Positions 51,060 through 59,628 of a DNA stretch of 64,000 nt are shown piece by piece. This DNA is from Streptomyces sp. yr375 (GTDB taxonomy: Bacteria; Actinomycetota; Actinomycetes; Streptomycetales; Streptomycetaceae), in contig NZ_FOFF01000007.1 of the NCBI RefSeq assembly GCF_900110755.1, positions 62,001-126,000 on the forward strand, in the 5' to 3' direction. The first letter of the stretch is position 1; each line of letters starts with the position of its first letter. Under the pieces are notes generated by a model. The model was not told where the DNA came from. It searched no databases and saw only the letters and a list, made by a program, of their open reading frames with translations. The position numbers and the translations under genes are program-made.

Positions 51060-53609
51060 ATGTCGCTGTCAAAGGATGCTCTGCGCCGCTTTCGGTCCAT
51101 CCGTACGTCGTTGCTGTTGCTGGCTCTGGTCCCCAGCCTCGCGTTGTCGGTCGTCTGGCTGCTCGCGGCCGGCGGGCAGCTCTCCCAGGCACTCGATCTG
51201 CGCGAGCAGACCTCGCTGGGCAAGACCCTCGCCCCGTCCGGCACCGTGCTGCGCCACGAGTTCGAGGTGGAACGCCGGCTGACCGCCGCATGGCTCGCCG
51301 CACCGGAAACCTCCCGCACCGCCCTGCTCGCCCAGCGTGCCAAGACCGATGCCGCGATCAGGCTGGTCATGACGGACGCCGACGTGCTCGACTCCGCCCC
51401 GGACGGAGTCAGGGTCGCGCTCACCCCCCTCTTCGAGACGCTGCGGCAACTCCCGCTCCGTACCCTGCGCGAGCGGATCGACCAGCGCGAGATCTCCATC
51501 ACCGAGGCCATCGAGAGCCTTTCGCGCGTCCCCGTCGTCCAGATGACCGCGGTGGGCGACGTCTCCACCCAGGTGCCGGACGGCCCGCTGGTGGCCGCGT
51601 CGATTCCGCTGGGCTCGCTGCTGAACGCGATCACGCAGATCCAGCTCGAGGACACCATGATGTCCGCCGCTCTGCCCGGCGGGCGGCTGTCCGCCCCCGC
51701 CCGCGCCCAGTTCATCTCGACGGTGGGCACCCAGCGTTGGCTGCTGGACGCCCTCAAAGCCCAGACGTCGCCCGCCGATTGGGCGACGGTGCAGCAGGTC
51801 ACCGAGACGGTCGCCTGGCAGCGGATGACCGCGGTGGAGAACGCCGTCCTCACCGGAAAGCCCGGCGACAACCTGTCGGGCTCCGCCCAGCAGTGGCGCA
51901 CCTCGCTCGACCGGGTCGGCGCGGACCTGGACAAGCTGGCCCAGGACAAGACCTCGAACATGGTCGCGCTCCAGGCCGCCACCGCCGACGACCAGGTGCG
52001 ACGGGGCCTGCTGCTCAGCGCCACCGGGCTGTTCGCGGTGCTCGCCTCCGTCATGCTGTCCTGGCGGGTCACCCGCTCCCTGCTGCGCCGCCTGGCGCGA
52101 CTGCGCGAGGCGACCACCATGCTCGCGGAGAAGCAACTGCCCGACGTCGTCGCCCGGCTCAACCGCGGCGAGCGGGTCGACGTCGGTGCCGAGGCCATGG
52201 AACTCGATTCGAGTGACGACGAACTCGGCGAGGTCACACGCGCGTTCAACTCCGCTCAGCGCACCGCCGTCAGCACCGCGGTCGAACTGGCCGACGCCCG
52301 CAGGGGATTCGAGAAAGCCATTCTCGGCACCGCCCGCCACACCCAGAACCTGGTCAATCGCCAGGTCGAACTGCTGGACAAACTGGAACGCCAACACCAG
52401 GAACCCGATGTTCTGGAGGGCCTGTACCAACTGGACTCCCAGGCCAACCAGATGCGCCGCTACGAGGAGAACCTGATCGTCATCAGCGGCGGCCGCCCGG
52501 GCCGCCAGTGGCGAGAGCCCGTCCTGCTGACGGACATCATGCGCGGCGCGGCCGGCGAGGTCGCCGAGTACCAGCGCATCAACGTGCAGTGCGACCACCA
52601 CACGCGGATCGTCGCCCACGCCGTCGCCGACGTGATCCATCTGCTGGCCGAACTGATGGAGAACGCCACCCAGTTCTCGCCGGAGAACTGCCCGGTCCTG
52701 ACCCGGGTCGACCCCGTCGGCCAAGGCATCGCCGTACAGATCGAGGACCGCGGTGTCGGCATGTCCGAACGCGACTGCGCTCAGGTCAACGAACTGCTGT
52801 CCAAGCCACCGCGGTTCGAGGCACTCGCGCTGGGCGACGACACCCGCCTGGGCCTGTTCGTGGTCTCCCGCCTCGCGGCCCGACACGCCATCAAGGTCGC
52901 CCTGCGCCCCTCGGTGTTCGGCGGCATGACCGCCATCGCCCTGATCCCCGAGGGCCTGATCGTCCGCGAGCCCCAACAGCAGGCGTTCATGAACGAACGC
53001 GTCTTCGGCGCAACCCGCATCGAAGACCAACCGTACGAGCAGCGAACCCCCACGCAGCAGGAAACTGCCACTTGGCAGGGAACCCCGACCCAGCAGGAAA
53101 CTGCCACTTGGCAGGGAACCCCGACCCAGCAGGGAACCCCGACCCAGCAGGGAACCCCGACCCATCAGGGAACCCCCACCCCGACCCGCACCCGGACCAC
53201 CACCACCTCCACCCCCACCCGCACGCGCTCCGCGCACGCCCGCCCCAACTCGGACTTTCCCCCTCCGCCCGCGGCCGAGCAATTCCCACCGGAACCCGCG
53301 TTCATCCCGGCACCCCCCACACAGCCTGGGCCCTCCTTCGCGTCCCCCATGTCCCCCATGTCCCCGCCGCCCGAGGCGGCTTGGCCTTCCGTCCTGTCGC
53401 AGCCGGACATGGACCCGCCGGCGCCGCTTCCGCAGCGGATCCCCGAGGCGAGCATGGCGGCGGAACTGCGCACGGACCAGATGCCGCAACTGGCCCCCAT
53501 GGGCTATCCGGCCCCCCACCAGCCCACGTCCGCCATGTCCGCCTTCGTCCGCGGAACCCGACGTGCCCGCACGATGCGCGGCGCGGGCAACTCCTACTCA
53601 GAACCGTAA
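51060..53609 (+). CDS. cvnA: Conservon sensor histidine-kinase-like protein CvnA
   Basis: The ATG at 51060 follows AAGGAC. The ~849-residue product has an N-terminal TM (TSLLLLALVPSLALSVVWLL), an extracellular nitrate/nitrite-sensor-like (NIT) domain of ~270 residues (EFEVERRLTAAWLAAPETSR starts it), a second TM, a HAMP-like region, and a GHKL ATPase domain (LAELMENATQFSPENCPVLT, VQIEDRGVGMSERD, GDDTRLGLFVVSRLAARHAI). A clear phosphoacceptor His box is not evident. The C-terminal ~200 residues are Pro/Thr/Gln-rich with tandem repeats. CvnA is the membrane part of a G-protein-coupled-like signalling complex. Confidence 0.9.
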   Translation: MSLSKDALRRFRSIRTSLLLLALVPSLALSVVWLLAAGGQLSQALDLREQTSLGKTLAPSGTVLRHEFEVERRLTAAWLAAPETSRTALLAQRAKTDAAIRLVMTDADVLDSAPDGVRVALTPLFETLRQLPLRTLRERIDQREISITEAIESLSRVPVVQMTAVGDVSTQVPDGPLVAASIPLGSLLNAITQIQLEDTMMSAALPGGRLSAPARAQFISTVGTQRWLLDALKAQTSPADWATVQQVTETVAWQRMTAVENAVLTGKPGDNLSGSAQQWRTSLDRVGADLDKLAQDKTSNMVALQAATADDQVRRGLLLSATGLFAVLASVMLSWRVTRSLLRRLARLREATTMLAEKQLPDVVARLNRGERVDVGAEAMELDSSDDELGEVTRAFNSAQRTAVSTAVELADARRGFEKAILGTARHTQNLVNRQVELLDKLERQHQEPDVLEGLYQLDSQANQMRRYEENLIVISGGRPGRQWREPVLLTDIMRGAAGEVAEYQRINVQCDHHTRIVAHAVADVIHLLAELMENATQFSPENCPVLTRVDPVGQGIAVQIEDRGVGMSERDCAQVNELLSKPPRFEALALGDDTRLGLFVVSRLAARHAIKVALRPSVFGGMTAIALIPEGLIVREPQQQAFMNERVFGATRIEDQPYEQRTPTQQETATWQGTPTQQETATWQGTPTQQGTPTQQGTPTHQGTPTPTRTRTTTTSTPTRTRSAHARPNSDFPPPPAAEQFPPEPAFIPAPPTQPGPSFASPMSPMSPPPEAAWPSVLSQPDMDPPAPLPQRIPEASMAAELRTDQMPQLAPMGYPAPHQPTSAMSAFVRGTRRARTMRGAGNSYSEP
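53048..53172. repeat. Tandem repeats in cvnA encoding a TPTQQG-type tail
   Basis: A block reading CCCAGCAGGAAACTGCCACT then TGGCAGGGAACCCCGA occurs twice, followed by three copies of a shorter ACCCAGCAGGGAACCCCG-like unit. The frame is maintained, giving QETATWQGTP and TQQGTP repeats. It lies in the disordered C-terminal tail. Confidence 0.85.
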
Positions 53610-53673
53610 TCCGCCCCCGTAATCCGCACACGCATGGCCAGTTCAGAGCGGAGCGGACACCGACCAAGGACAG

Positions 53674-54144
53674 ATGATGACGACCGATCGTGCCCCGGCC
53701 ACCGACAGCCGACTCGACGACCTGCTCACCCGGCTCGTGGAACAGGTCGCCCACGTACGTTTCGCCGTGGTGGTCTCCGAAGACGGCCTGGTGGTCAGCA
53801 AGTCCACCACCTTTCCGCGCCCCGAGGCCGAACGCCTGGCCGCCACGGCGTCGGGTCTGATGAGCCTCAACCGCAGTGTCTGCGCCGACATCAGCGGTGG
53901 CGCGGTGTTGCAGTCGATGCTCGAGATGAGTTCCGGCTATCTCATCCTCACGTCCGCCGGCACCGGGGCGTATCTGGCGCTGATCACCACCGAACGCGCC
54001 GATGTGGAGGTCGTCGTCTTCGAGATGAACATGCTGGTGAAGAAGGTCGGCGACCACCTCAGCGCGCACCCGCGCGCCGGACTCGCCTTCGGCTACGGAC
54101 CTCAGTCCCCGGCTCCCTGGCAGAGCTTCGGCGACACACCATGA
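53674..54144 (+). CDS. cvnB: Roadblock/LC7-domain protein CvnB
   Basis: This ~156-residue protein has the conservon roadblock fold: LDDLLTRLVEQVAHVRFAVV, VSEDGLVVSKSTTF, ERLAATASGLMSLNRSVCAD and LQSMLEMSSGYLILTSAGTG. Roadblock/LC7 proteins act on small GTPases; here the partner is CvnD. The start is ATG 53674 or the next ATG, with AAGGACAG upstream. It overlaps cvnC by ATGA. Confidence 0.92.
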   Translation: MMTTDRAPATDSRLDDLLTRLVEQVAHVRFAVVVSEDGLVVSKSTTFPRPEAERLAATASGLMSLNRSVCADISGGAVLQSMLEMSSGYLILTSAGTGAYLALITTERADVEVVVFEMNMLVKKVGDHLSAHPRAGLAFGYGPQSPAPWQSFGDTP

Positions 54145-54524
54145 CCGAGGACGGGAGATTCGAGCACGTCGGCCGCCTCGTACGCCCCTTCACGATCACG
54201 GGCGGCCGCACAGAGCCCAGCCGCAACATCTTCACCTTGATCACCATAGTCACGGCGACGGCGGCGGCGACGGCCTCCGGCGGGGCGGGCGGAACTGCCT
54301 CCGGCCTGCAACTGGAACACCAACGGGCGCTGGAACTGTGTACGGTCCCGGCGGCCGTGGCCGAGATATCGGCCCACCTGGACCTGCCCGTCACCGTCAC
54401 CAAGATCCTCCTCTCGGACCTGCTGGACCAGGGGATCATCACCGCGACGCCTCCCGCACAGGGGCTCAGCGGTCCGGACATCGCTTTGCTGCAGAGAGTG
54501 AGGGAAGGCCTTGCCAAGCTGTGA
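54141..54524 (+). CDS. cvnC: DUF742 protein CvnC
   Basis: This 127-residue protein coupled to cvnB shows the DUF742 blocks VRPFTITGGRTEPSRNIFTL, then LQLEHQRALELCTVPAAVAE, ISAHLDLPVTVTKILLSDLL and DQGIITATPP. The Ala/Gly/Ser insert (ATAAATASGGAGGTASG) is longer than usual. It is a small adaptor in the conservon complex between sensor and GTPase. It overlaps cvnD by 14 bp. Confidence 0.92.
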   Translation: MTEDGRFEHVGRLVRPFTITGGRTEPSRNIFTLITIVTATAAATASGGAGGTASGLQLEHQRALELCTVPAAVAEISAHLDLPVTVTKILLSDLLDQGIITATPPAQGLSGPDIALLQRVREGLAKL

Positions 54525-55083
54525 CACGGAGGCTCCCAGCGCCGTCAAGATCCTTGTCTCAGGAGGATTCGGGGTCGGCAAGACGACCCTGGTCCGCTCC
54601 ATCAGCGAGATCGCCCCGCTGCGCACCGAGGAGATCCTCACCGACGCCGGCGCGGACGTGGACGACCTCTACGGCATCGGGGAGAAGACCACGACCACCG
54701 TGGCCCTGGACTTCGGCCGCATCACACTCTTCCCCGACCTGGTGCTCTACCTGTTCGGCACGCCCGGTCAGCAACGCTTCTGGTTCATGTGGAACGACCT
54801 CGCGCTCGGCGCGCTCGGCGGGGTGGTCCTGGTCGACACCCGCCGCATCGACGTCAGTTTCGCCGCCATCGACTTCTTCGAAAAACGCGGCATTCCCTTC
54901 ATCGTCGCCGTCAACTGCTTCGACGGCCGCCAGGCCTACACCGCCGCACAAGTCCGCCAAGCCCTGGCCCTGGCCCCGGACATCCGCCTCCACGCCTTCG
55001 ACGCCCGAGACCCAGAATCCTGCCGCAACACCCTCCGCACCCTCATCGACCACGTCATCGAACGGGTCTCGCGGGCGTCATGA
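54511..55083 (+). CDS. cvnD: Conservon small GTPase-like protein CvnD
   Basis: This 190-residue protein starts at TTG 54511, 14 bp before the cvnC stop. It has the P-loop ILVSGGFGVGKTTLVRSISE, a switch region with VALDFGRITLFPDLVLYLFG, GTPGQQRFWFMWNDLALGAL (switch II) and VVLVDTRRIDVSFAAIDFFE, and NCFDG in place of NKxD. It belongs to the MglA-like ATP/GTP-binding proteins of conservons. The stop overlaps the convergent GNAT gene by 6 bp. Confidence 0.92.
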   Translation: MPSCDTEAPSAVKILVSGGFGVGKTTLVRSISEIAPLRTEEILTDAGADVDDLYGIGEKTTTTVALDFGRITLFPDLVLYLFGTPGQQRFWFMWNDLALGALGGVVLVDTRRIDVSFAAIDFFEKRGIPFIVAVNCFDGRQAYTAAQVRQALALAPDIRLHAFDARDPESCRNTLRTLIDHVIERVSRAS

Positions 55084-55536
55084 CGAGGACTGATGCTCCC
55101 CCGAGTCGACCGGAAAGCGGTAAACGGTGGACGTCCGGGCTTGGAAGCCGAGACGCTCATACAGCCGGTTCGCCGCTGCGCGATCCGGTCGGGAGGTGAG
55201 ATCAACCGTCCGGGCACCCGCCTCGCGGGCCACCCGTAGGGCCTCCTGGATGAGAAGGCCGGCGACTCCCTGACCTCGCGCCGCGCTGTCGACGACCACG
55301 TCCTCGACGCGAGCCCGCACACCTGACGGCAAGGGCAGCAACACCAGCGTCAGGGTGCCGACGATCGCGTCGGACGTCCGGGCGACGAGCACTCTGCTCG
55401 CATCACAGGTAACCATCCGATCGACCGCCTCGCGGTCAAGGGGCTTGGCGCTCGACGACAACTGCGGAAGCAACCTGCCAAAAGCCCCGACGAGTTCCTG
55501 ACTCGCCTCACGGATGATCTCTACCCGGATGTCCAT
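55078..55536 (-). CDS. GNAT-family N-acetyltransferase
   Basis: This 152-residue protein has IVGTLTLVLLPLPSG, VEDVVVDSAARGQGVAGLLI (the acetyl-CoA pyrophosphate-binding R/Q-x-x-G-x-A/G loop in ARGQGVAG), QEALRVAREAGARTVDLTSR and AANRLYERLGFQARTSTVYR. It would transfer an acetyl group to an unknown amine. Monocistronic, convergent with the conservon, followed leftward by no further gene on its strand. Confidence 0.87.
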   Translation of the reverse strand: MDIRVEIIREASQELVGAFGRLLPQLSSSAKPLDREAVDRMVTCDASRVLVARTSDAIVGTLTLVLLPLPSGVRARVEDVVVDSAARGQGVAGLLIQEALRVAREAGARTVDLTSRPDRAAANRLYERLGFQARTSTVYRFPVDSGEHQSSS

Positions 55537-55575
55537 CCCAGGAGCCTATCCACACCAACCCGAAGCCCTGGCCGA

Positions 55576-56055
55576 CTACGTCGTCGGCGGCCCGAGAGGA
55601 CATCCGAGTCCCGGTTTCGCGCGATTCGGGGAACATGCCACCGCGGCCAGGGAAAGGAACGCGGGGCGTTCGAGGTAGAAGCCGAGTGATACGTCGTCGC
55701 CTGATCCCAGTCGCTCGGCGGAGGCCTGCACGAGGCCGGTCAGGTGGCCGACGTCGCGTTGCGCCTCAGCGGCGATCCGGGCCGCGTACCGCGTCAACGT
55801 GTCCCCGAGCCAAGCCGCCGCCTCCCACGGGTTCGACCAGGTGCCGTGCACCTGGGAGAGCGGTTTGACGAGCCAGTACGCCGTTTCCAGGGGCGGCAGA
55901 TCCGAGGTGGGGAACGCCGTGGCCACCTCGCGGTAGCGCTGGATCACTTCCGGCCTGCTTCCCGCCGGAGGCGGCTCAGGGTGCGGAGGCCGCCGCAGCG
56001 CCTCCTGATCGAAGCGGTCTTTCGGGCCGGTCCACAGATAGCCGTGCCAGTGCAC
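55576..56055 (-). CDS. Hypothetical protein, likely 5'-truncated
   Basis: The frame from GTG 56055 encodes ~159 residues (HWHGYLWTGPKDRFDQEALR, then YREVATAFPTSDLPPLETAY and AAWLGDTLTRYAARIAAEAQ). Good coding-like sequence extends upstream in the same frame (SVLDRPGGTGFGRIDVERER) as far as an in-frame TGA at 56152-56154, with no start in between except the GTG used. So the original gene was probably longer and has lost its 5' end. No family recognised. Confidence 0.5.
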   Translation of the reverse strand: MHWHGYLWTGPKDRFDQEALRRPPHPEPPPAGSRPEVIQRYREVATAFPTSDLPPLETAYWLVKPLSQVHGTWSNPWEAAAWLGDTLTRYAARIAAEAQRDVGHLTGLVQASAERLGSGDDVSLGFYLERPAFLSLAAVACSPNRAKPGLGCPLGPPTT

Positions 56056-56154
56056 CTGTCGTTCCCGTTCGACGTCGATCCGGCCGAAGCCGGTGCCTCC
56101 CGGCCGGTCCAGGACCGACCGGGAGGGGATGGAGAGGAGGAAGGGGAAGCGTCA

Positions 56155-56375
56155 GAGGGACAGGCCGAACCGCACCGGGTCGATACGGCCGCGTCCAACT
56201 CCTCCGTGGTGAACCGCAACGGCTCCTTGTCGGGCCGCTTGCTGTCACCGAGCGCCCAGGCGTCGCTGCCGATCCGGGCGAGGGTCACGCAACCTTCGGA
56301 GCAGGGGCCGCCGCAGGCCTGCACGAATGAGGCCGCGGTGATGTCGAGCGCGTAGAGGTCGGTTCCGTTCAGCAT
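56155..56375 (-). pseudogene. DUF397-like gene, damaged
   Basis: From ATG 56375 the frame reads MLNGTDLYALDITAASFVQA, CGGPCSEGCVTLARIGSD, AWALGDSKRPDKEPLRFTTE and ELDAAV. This corresponds to the DUF397 order (a Ser/Cys-rich first half, then the DSK-P-x-x-L-F-T-x-x-E second half). After ELDAAV the frame runs on for 80 residues of non-conserved sequence, while another frame offers RIDPVRFGLSL and a stop. A one-base loss near 56190 would explain this. Treated as a damaged DUF397-like gene. Confidence 0.5.
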
Positions 56376-56565
56376 GGGGTGCCTTCCTGTTTCGCCTGGT
56401 GGTGGCTGGTCGGTTGCTCTGGGTGATGACCGTAGGCGGCTAGAGGGCAGCAAAGGGGAGAATATTCTCCACTATTCTCACGTGGTGACTCTGGATGCAT
56501 GGCAATTCACCCAGTGACACCGACATGCTGTGCGTACCAACATCGCCGAGGCCCAAGGGGCGGTC

Positions 56566-57333
56566 ATGGCACGGAAGTTACGGTTCAACGGAACGGGGAG
56601 TGGTGGCGGCGGATGCCCGTCGGTGCACGAGGATCTGGACAGTGGAGAAGTGATCGTGCACGGTCCTCCGCTGACCGATTCCGAGGACGTCGCACAGCTC
56701 CAACACCTCTCTGAGGGTGAGGTCGCGGTCGTGGTGCCGCGGGAACTGTTGGTGGACTGGACGCCGAAGGGGCGGACACGGCAGGTGAAGACGATCGATC
56801 TGGACGAGTTCGGCAGTCTGTTCGGCAAGTTCGAGCACACCGCTTGGCGGCTGGAGACCCGCCGACGGTACGCGAGTGACGAGACCAACGACCGCTGGAC
56901 GCAGTTCATCGAGACCGGGAGCGTCGGAGAGGACTGGGCGGACGCCACGGAAGTCAGGTCGTTCCGCGACACGATCCGTGCGCAGGTCGCGCAGGGAAAG
57001 CGCATGGAGCGGGTGCGGATCGTGGACCAGCCCGCCACCATCGGCCAGCGCTACCTCCTCGCCAGCGCCAAGGGGAACATCGGCTTCGGTGAGGACATCC
57101 GCAACCTCTGGCGCGCCGACGCCGACCGATTGCGGCTTCCCGCCGAGGACTTCTGGCTGTTCGACAGTCGACTTCTCGCGCTGCTGCGGTTCGACGACGA
57201 CGATCAGCTCACCCACGTGGACCTCGTCACGGAACCGGCGGAGGTGGTGCGCTGCGCCATGATCCGGGATGCTGCTTGGCACCACGCCGTACCGTGGAAG
57301 CAGTTCACGGCGGAGATGCACGGCGACGTGTAG
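56566..57333 (+). CDS. DUF6879 family protein with fused N-terminal module
   Basis: From ATG 56566 (AAGGGG upstream) the ~255-residue product has two parts. Residues 1-70 (ARKLRFNGTGSGGGGCPSVH, EDLDSGEVIVHGPP, LTDSEDVAQLQHLSEGEVAV, VVPRELLVDWTPKG) form a small module often encoded separately. Residues ~80-255 are DUF6879: FGKFEHTAWRLETRRRYASD, RFRD-like RSFRDTIRAQVAQGKRMERV, YLLASAKGNIGFGEDIRNLW and DFWLFDSRLLALLRFDDDDQ. A helix-turn-helix DUF5753 gene follows 19 bp later, the usual partner. Confidence 0.75.
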   Translation: MARKLRFNGTGSGGGGCPSVHEDLDSGEVIVHGPPLTDSEDVAQLQHLSEGEVAVVVPRELLVDWTPKGRTRQVKTIDLDEFGSLFGKFEHTAWRLETRRRYASDETNDRWTQFIETGSVGEDWADATEVRSFRDTIRAQVAQGKRMERVRIVDQPATIGQRYLLASAKGNIGFGEDIRNLWRADADRLRLPAEDFWLFDSRLLALLRFDDDDQLTHVDLVTEPAEVVRCAMIRDAAWHHAVPWKQFTAEMHGDV

Positions 57334-57351
57334 GGGTGAGAGTGGATACCG

Positions 57352-58200
57352 GTGAGCACGGACTATCAGAGGGCGCGCGAGGAACTGGGGCGGCAGCTTC
57401 GGGAGTTGCGCGTCGAGAGTCCTGACGGCCGGCTCACCGGTACCGAACTGGCTGAGCGACTGGGGTGGCCCCAGTCGAAGATCAGCAAGCTGGAGAACGG
57501 TCGTCAGACGCCCACGGACGACGATCTGCGGGCCTGGGCCGAAGCCACCGGGCACCCCGCCGCATTCGGCGAACTATGCGCTCGACTGAAGGGCTACGAA
57601 AGCCACATCCGCTCGTGGCGTCGTCAACTCGCCACCGGCCACCGTCCCGTCCAGGAGACGTGGAACACGCTCGTAGCTGACTCCCGCACCCTGCACGTGT
57701 GGGAGAACAGCATCGTCAACGGCCTGCTCCAGACGGCCGATTACGCACGCCACATCTTCGAACGTCACGCCGAACTCCAGAAGTCCCCGCCGGACACGGA
57801 GGACGCGGTCCGCGCCCGCATGAAAAGGCAGGACTGGCTCTACCGTCCGGGCAAGCAGTTGAACCTGCTCATGTGGGAAGGGGCGTTGCGAGCCCAGGTG
57901 TGCCCGAGTGAGGTGCTGGCGGCCCAGTTGGATCGCCTGCTGGGCGTGGTGGGCATGGACACCGTCCGGCTCGGCATCGTCCCCCTGGACGCCACGCTGC
58001 GACTGCCCCCGTCGAACGCGTTCTGGATCCTGGACGAACGACTCGTCATCACCGAGGACTGGCACGCCGAACTCTGGCTGGACGATGCCGAGACGGTCGC
58101 TCTCTACCGTCGCGTCTGGGAGACCTTCGCCGAAGCCGCCGTGTACGGGACCGACGCTCAGCAGGTGATCGCGCGGGTTCGTCGCGGCATCCGGGTCTGA
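57352..58200 (+). CDS. XRE-family regulator with DUF5753
   Basis: This 282-residue protein from GTG 57352 has an N-terminal HTH (LGRQLRELRVESPDGRLTGT, then ELAERLGWPQSKISKLENGR) followed by DUF5753: TLHVWENSIVNGLLQTADYA, RHIFERHAELQKSPPDTEDA, LNLLMWEGALRAQVCPSEVL, LGIVPLDATLRLPPSNAFWI and DAETVALYRRVWETFAEAAV. It sits 19 bp behind the DUF6879 gene and is probably cotranscribed with it. Confidence 0.9.
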   Translation: MSTDYQRAREELGRQLRELRVESPDGRLTGTELAERLGWPQSKISKLENGRQTPTDDDLRAWAEATGHPAAFGELCARLKGYESHIRSWRRQLATGHRPVQETWNTLVADSRTLHVWENSIVNGLLQTADYARHIFERHAELQKSPPDTEDAVRARMKRQDWLYRPGKQLNLLMWEGALRAQVCPSEVLAAQLDRLLGVVGMDTVRLGIVPLDATLRLPPSNAFWILDERLVITEDWHAELWLDDAETVALYRRVWETFAEAAVYGTDAQQVIARVRRGIRV

Positions 58201-58310
58201 TTCGACCCGCTTCACCCCGAGGAGTGAAAAGTGGGAACTTCCGCCCGGGAAAACCCAGTTCCGGCTTGCTTTCGTCGCTCTGAGCACCCGTAGAGTCACG
58301 GCAACGAAAC

Positions 58311-58339
58311 GCCCCCGCGGTGCGCCAACACCCGGGGGC
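58311..58339 (+). promoter_or_regulatory. Hairpin in the leader of the winged-helix gene
   Basis: GCCCCCG (58311-58317) can pair with CGGGGGC (58333-58339) around a 15-base loop, about 25 bp before the ATG at 58365. A hairpin so near the start could act as a terminator of upstream transcripts or as an attenuator. Evidence is structural only. Confidence 0.4.
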
Positions 58340-58364
58340 CCGGCATAGGGATCACTACTCCGCA

Positions 58365-59241
58365 ATGCGGATTCATCGTACGACGCCCACGCGCGCGTTT
58401 TCAGTCTTCTCCAACGCCCTTCTCCGTGACCGGACTCTCTCCTGGTGCGCGGTAGGCGTACTGACGTACCTCATCAGCCTCCCGGACGGCGCTCGCGCCA
58501 CCATCCGAACCCTCGCCGAGCAGCGCAAGGAGGGGCGGGCGCGGATCGCCTCCGCCCTGCATGAGCTGGAGGAATCCCGGTATCTGCGGCGGGTGGTGCG
58601 GCAGGACCCGGAGACTCGTCACTTCTCCACCGTGTACGAGGTATTCGATACTCCGTACGACGACGAACTCCCGGCGGGTGAACCCGAAAAAGTTCAGGAC
58701 CGGGCTTCCGGTGAGTCGGGAGGCGCGGCCGAGGGCGCTACCCCTTCGGGGAAAAACACCGGGACACAAGACCCTCCCTCCCCGCCGCCCGCCGCCCGCC
58801 GAGCCGGCCGAGCCGGCCGAGCCGGAGGCGCAGGAGCCGGAGCAGGAAACGGAGTTGGAGCCGGAGCCGAGTGAACGCACCGTGTTCGCCGCGCAGTTCC
58901 TCGGCTCCCTCGGCCGTACGCACCCGGGGCTGACTCTCGGTGCCGTCGAAGCCCTGCGGCTCGCGCCGCTCGTGGAGGCGTGGTGGGACGCGGGGGCCAA
59001 CAACTCGCAGGTGCGGGCCGCGCTGACGGACGGGCTGCCTGCCCGGGTGCACTCGGCGCAGGCGCTGGTCGAGAACCGGCTGCGCCGTAAGCGACCGGCT
59101 CCGCCGACGCCGACGCCCGCCACGACCGTCGAGCTCGAACTGCGCAAGCCCGGCGCGACCGCCTTCCGCGACGCCGCCCGACGCGGCGGCGCGACGGTCC
59201 GCGCCCTGCTGCGCAGCGGCCGGCAGCCCGCACCCGCGTAG
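58365..59241 (+). pseudogene. Frameshifted winged-helix DNA-binding gene
   Basis: From ATG 58365 the frame encodes MRIHRTTPTRAFSVFSNALL, then RDRTLSWCAVGVLTYLISLP, and the wHTH-like RATIRTLAEQRKEGRARIAS, ALHELEESRYLRRVVRQDPE. This is a plasmid/replication-initiator-like winged helix common in streptomycetes. At the Pro/Ala-rich linker (58780-58810) it becomes Arg/Gly-rich and stops at 58874. The C-terminal domain (TVFAAQFLGSLGRTHPGLTL, LAPLVEAWWDAGANNSQVRA, HSAQALVENRLRRKRP) is intact in another frame to 59241. A one- or two-base slip in the CCGCC repeats would restore a ~290-residue protein. Confidence 0.75.
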
Positions 59242-59337
59242 GCGGCGCACACGCAGACTCCCGGCCTGCGCTCGCCTGCCGGGTCCTTCGAAAGAAACGG
59301 AGTGTCGATGACCGTCACACTCGTACGCCCTGAGGTG

Positions 59338-59354
59338 GTATACCGCCGGTATAC
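59338..59354. promoter_or_regulatory. Palindromic operator-like site with -10 overlap
   Basis: GTATACCG, one central C, then CGGTATAC form a perfect 17-bp palindrome immediately before the antitoxin-like gene. TATACT (59350-59355) in its right arm looks like a -10 hexamer and lies only 6 bases from the ATG at 59362, which suggests leaderless transcription and autoregulation by binding across the promoter. Confidence 0.6.
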
Positions 59355-59361
59355 TGTGCTC

Positions 59362-59628
59362 ATGGCTGACACCACGATCAAGGTCGACCCCGCTGTCCGT
59401 GACCGGCTTCAGGAGCTCGCCCGGGAGCGCGGGATGAGCATGCGCGACCTCGTCGCCCAGTTGGCCGGGGCCACCCCGACCAAGGAAGAGCTGCGCAAGC
59501 AGTACGAGGAGACCAAGGCGTACGTGGAGGAGCACTTCCTCGGCAGGCCGTACACCGAGGAGGACGAGAAGGCCGGCGAGAAGCTGTGGGCCGACCTCGA
59601 GGCCGGGCGCATCGGGGAGGTCCAGTAA
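59362..59628 (+). CDS. CopG/Arc-type antitoxin-like protein
   Basis: From ATG 59362 the product is 88 residues: MADTTIKVDPAVRDRLQELA, then RERGMSMRDLVAQLAG, a ribbon-helix-helix-like DNA-binding segment, and a charged helical tail with KEELRKQYEETKAYVEEHFL. The ATG lies just after a palindrome and has no RBS, fitting a leaderless start. It overlaps the next gene by one base (TAATG). RHH antitoxin followed by a longer partner is a common type II toxin-antitoxin layout. Confidence 0.7.
   Translation: MADTTIKVDPAVRDRLQELARERGMSMRDLVAQLAGATPTKEELRKQYEETKAYVEEHFLGRPYTEEDEKAGEKLWADLEAGRIGEVQ

Noticed and set aside
53048..53172. Repeat block resembling a CRISPR array
   Set aside because: Repeats are tandem without unique spacers, in frame within cvnA, and there are no cas genes.
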